Assembly: GCF_000611645.1 (NCBI RefSeq)
Contig: NW_014011617.1
Coordinates: forward strand, 1 to 10,855
From: Monoraphidium neglectum
Taxonomy: Eukaryota; Chlorophyta; Chlorophyceae; Sphaeropleales; Selenastraceae
Length of the DNA: 10,855 nucleotides
Direction: 5' to 3'
Shown: positions 8,847 through 10,855 of the stretch, in pieces
Layout: every line of letters begins with the position of its first letter
Position numbering within the stretch: the first letter of the stretch is position 1
The notes under the pieces: generated by a model
The model's database searches: none
What the model saw: only the letters and a program-made list of their open reading frames with translations
What the model was told of the DNA's origin: nothing
Program-made: the position numbers and the translations under genes

Positions 8847-9598
8847 GCCTGTTTGTGTCGCGGCGTCACCCGCTAACGGTCCGGTCGGGTTTGTTGCAGT
8901 TGCGAGCGGTGCCGCTGAGCGGCGGCTGTACCATCCAAGTGACAAAGCGCCTAGTCTTGAGCGAGAGCGGCTGCGGCGACGCTGCACCCCAGGAGCTAAA
9001 CCTGCACGCGGGCACGCCCTGCACCCTGGCCCAATGTCTAGGAAATGCCGGGCGGCGCGTGAGCACAGCCCTATGGCCGCCGTACAGGCGGCGAACCACA
9101 CAACGTCGCGACGTGCACGAGTGGAATTCCGCCTGCGTCTGAGCACCCACATGCCGGCCTTGTAGGTCGTCGCTGATCGTAGCCGTTATTTCGAACCACT
9201 TGTTTCTGCTCCCGCACCCCCGCGGGTGCGACTGCCCACCTTTGACAGCCGCGCGCCCCTTGTGTTGCGCAACTTGTGGTAGCAGGCGGGCGTGGCACTT
9301 GCCTGCATGTGCAGACTGAGATTGGGGTAGCCGTGTTGCCGTATGCGTGATGCATAGGGTCCTCTCCCCCTCAATTGCACGCAAACCCTGGCGAACAAGC
9401 CTGCCGGCGCCGCCACTGTGCACGGCCCCGCTGCGGCGCAGTCGGGGGCCCGCATCCCAGTGCGGCAGCCGCCGCCGCCGCGCGCTCCATTCTTCAACCA
9501 ACAACCTGTGCGCTCCGGCGCTGTCCCCCCTCTTGCACTTGAAACGAGTAAACCTGTCCTTCAAAGCCCCAATCGCCACCCAGTCAGTGGGACGCACG

Positions 9599-9603
9599 TT
9601 ACA
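9599..9603 (-). promoter_or_regulatory. Candidate poly(A) signal TGTAA for the VPS72-like gene
   Basis: TTACA on the plus strand reads TGTAA on the minus strand, 276 nt past the VPS72 stop codon. TGTAA is the usual chlorophyte polyadenylation signal, and I saw no other copy on this strand between the stop and this point. It would imply a 3' UTR of roughly 290 nt. Confidence 0.55.
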
Positions 9604-9878
9604 TCAACACGTGGTCCCTCAAAGGCTCAAAGTTCGCTGCACTTGTCAGCCAAACATCGGGCCTCGCAAAACAGCAGAAGCTGGGGAGGCGGCCTGACCC
9701 ACTAGTGAAATGCTTCATGCGCGCAGCGACACTCCCAGCGGGGCAGCACCATGCGGGTGGAATAGACCAAGCAGGAAGGGTCAAAACCTGGCCAATGGCG
9801 AGGGTGGTAGATGGCAGCAGCGCGCCTTGCACCCATTCAACTCAAGCAGACAACACGCGCGCGTGATATGACAGTGCA

Positions 9879-10855
9879 TCAGGTCGCGGCCACCATATTG
9901 AGCAGCAGCCCAACCACAGAGTCCGGCAGCACCCCGGCCTGCCGCCGCGCGATCGCCGCGCCCGCCGCCGCGGCCGCCGCCGCCGCCTCGCCGCGCGCGT
10001 TGGCTAGCGGGCGCCCGGCGCGCGCTCGGAGCTCGGCGAAGGCGGCCGCGTTGGCGTAAAACTGGCCGGTGGCCGGATCCCGGTACCGCGCCGGCGCGCC
10101 GGTGATGGGGCAGACGGGCGGCGCCGGCGGCGCCGGCGCGTGCTGCGACCGCAGCCACGGCGGCGGGGCGCGCATGTTGGCCCACTGCAGCGTCGTGACT
10201 GACTCGCAGTGGCGCTTGCGCCGCCGCTTGGGCTTCTGCTGCTGCTGCTGCTGCTGCTCCTCCTCCCCCTGCTGCTGCTCCTCCTGCTCTGCTTTCCCTG
10301 GCCCCCCCTCCGTCTGCGCCTGCCCCTGGCCGTCCTTCTGCTGCCCGGCGCCGCCCTCCTGTGCCGCCGCCGCCTCAGCCTCAGCCTTCGCTCCTGCCTC
10401 ACCCTTTCGCTCGTCCCCGCCGCCGCCAGCGCCCTCGTCTGCGCCGTCCTTGCCGCTGCCGCCTCCGCCCTCCGCTCCCTTGCCCTCCTGCTCGCCATCC
10501 CCCTGCTCCTCTTCGCCCTCCTCCTCCCCCGGCGGCGGCGCCACGTCCTTCGTGCGGCTGCGCAGCTTCACCATCGGCCCCGTGTACTGCTTTTTCACCA
10601 CCGACGCCTTGCGCTTGGTCTCCTCCTCCTGGGCCAGCAGAAGCCGGAGGGACGTCAGGTTCTCCACCTCGGTGCGCGCCGCCTCAGCAAGCAGCTCCTC
10701 CTGAGTCATCACGCGCCAGGTGGCGTCCTTCGGCGCGGCCCTGCGCACGGGCTTGAGGGTCTCCCGCATCTCCCGCTGCGCGGCCATCTCCGCGCTGCGC
10801 TTCTGCGTCGAGCGCCGCAGCGTCGGCGCGGCGTAGAACACCTCGGGCGCTGGCG
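9879..10855 (-). CDS. VPS72: VPS72/YL1 (SWC2) homologue, SWR1 complex subunit, C-terminal 324 residues
   Basis: SWC2/YL1 is the H2A.Z-H2B-binding subunit of the nuclear SWR1 remodeller (SRCAP/TIP60 in animals), which loads H2A.Z into nucleosomes. The frame enters at 10855 and ends with TGA at 9881-9879, with no intron in the window. The N-terminal part of the fragment carries the conserved YL1 core: LRRSTQKR, then MTQEELLAEAARTEVENL, then VKKQYTGP. After a low-complexity insert of roughly 130 residues (E/G/Q/A-rich, with Gln7 and a basic KPKRRRKRH likely nuclear signal) comes the YL1 C-terminal domain: CPITGAPARYRDPATGQFYA followed by NAAAFAELR. INO80 subunit IES6 also has a YL1 C-terminal domain but lacks the TQEELL...YTGP core, so VPS72 fits better. 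The start codon and the acidic H2A.Z-binding N-terminus lie beyond the window. It is convergent with the desaturase gene. Confidence 0.92.
   Translation of the reverse strand, partial: PAPEVFYAAPTLRRSTQKRSAEMAAQREMRETLKPVRRAAPKDATWRVMTQEELLAEAARTEVENLTSLRLLLAQEEETKRKASVVKKQYTGPMVKLRSRTKDVAPPPGEEEGEEEQGDGEQEGKGAEGGGGSGKDGADEGAGGGGDERKGEAGAKAEAEAAAAQEGGAGQQKDGQGQAQTEGGPGKAEQEEQQQGEEEQQQQQQQKPKRRRKRHCESVTTLQWANMRAPPPWLRSQHAPAPPAPPVCPITGAPARYRDPATGQFYANAAAFAELRARAGRPLANARGEAAAAAAAAGAAIARRQAGVLPDSVVGLLLNMVAAT

Larger units (their letters stand above)
8640..9878. other. Convergent intergenic region holding both 3' UTRs
   Basis: About 1.24 kb lies between the desaturase stop (TGA 8637-8639) and the VPS72 stop (TGA on minus, 9881-9879). 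I see no homology, splice pattern or motif that would support a gene here. The right half is visibly less GC-rich than the coding exons. I find no exact plus-strand TGTAA for the desaturase; TGTAG at 8833-8837 and near 9160 are the closest. One minus-strand TGTAA occurs at 9603-9599. Confidence 0.6.

Noticed and set aside
8866..9597. Minus-strand frame of 243 residues in the convergent intergenic region
   Set aside because: It has no recognisable domain and lacks an ATG at its 5' end. Its base composition is UTR-like, and it spans the expected 3' ends of both neighbours.
1..10855. CRISPR array, mobile element, tRNA or rRNA
   Set aside because: I saw no regularly spaced repeats with unique spacers, no transposase or reverse transcriptase motifs, no terminal repeats with target duplications, and no tRNA- or rRNA-like stretch. 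The repeats present are coding microsatellites and minisatellites.

Overview
The window reads as nuclear DNA of a high-GC green alga (core chlorophyte; Chlamydomonadales or Sphaeropleales are plausible, but nothing here fixes the genus). The reasons are spliced genes with GT..AG introns rich in GTGAGC/GTGCGT donors, a plant-type chloroplast omega-3 desaturase, a eukaryotic chromatin subunit, strong GC bias, many alanine- and glutamine-coding microsatellites, and a TGTAA motif of the kind chlorophytes use as a poly(A) signal.

Layout. (1) Positions 1-5689, minus strand: the 5' part of a very large gene of unknown function. Two short exons (5689-5628 and 5532-5484) splice in phase into one exon that stays open from 5277 to the window edge, giving at least 1,796 residues. 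The protein is mostly low-complexity (poly-Q, Ala/Gly/Ser/Pro), with charged coiled-coil-like parts near its N-terminus and again around residues 1437-1496. Its C-terminus lies outside the window. (2) 5690-5999: a 310-bp region between divergent start codons, presumably a shared promoter, with a 14-bp palindrome in an AT-rich patch. (3) 6000-8639, plus strand: a complete seven-exon, 417-residue plastid omega-3 fatty acid desaturase (FAD7 type) with a transit peptide and all three histidine boxes. (4) 8640-9878: convergent 3' region with a strong hairpin and one minus-strand TGTAA. (5) 9879-10855, minus strand: the C-terminal 324 residues of a VPS72/YL1 (SWC2) homologue, a subunit of the SWR1 H2A.Z-loading complex.

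The three genes show no shared pathway: plastid lipid desaturation, histone-variant exchange, and an unassigned Q-rich protein. This looks like ordinary nuclear gene order, not an operon-like system. The most interesting part is the unassigned giant Q-rich protein, with long pure CAG tracts, a 30-bp minisatellite and an internal 111-bp duplication.
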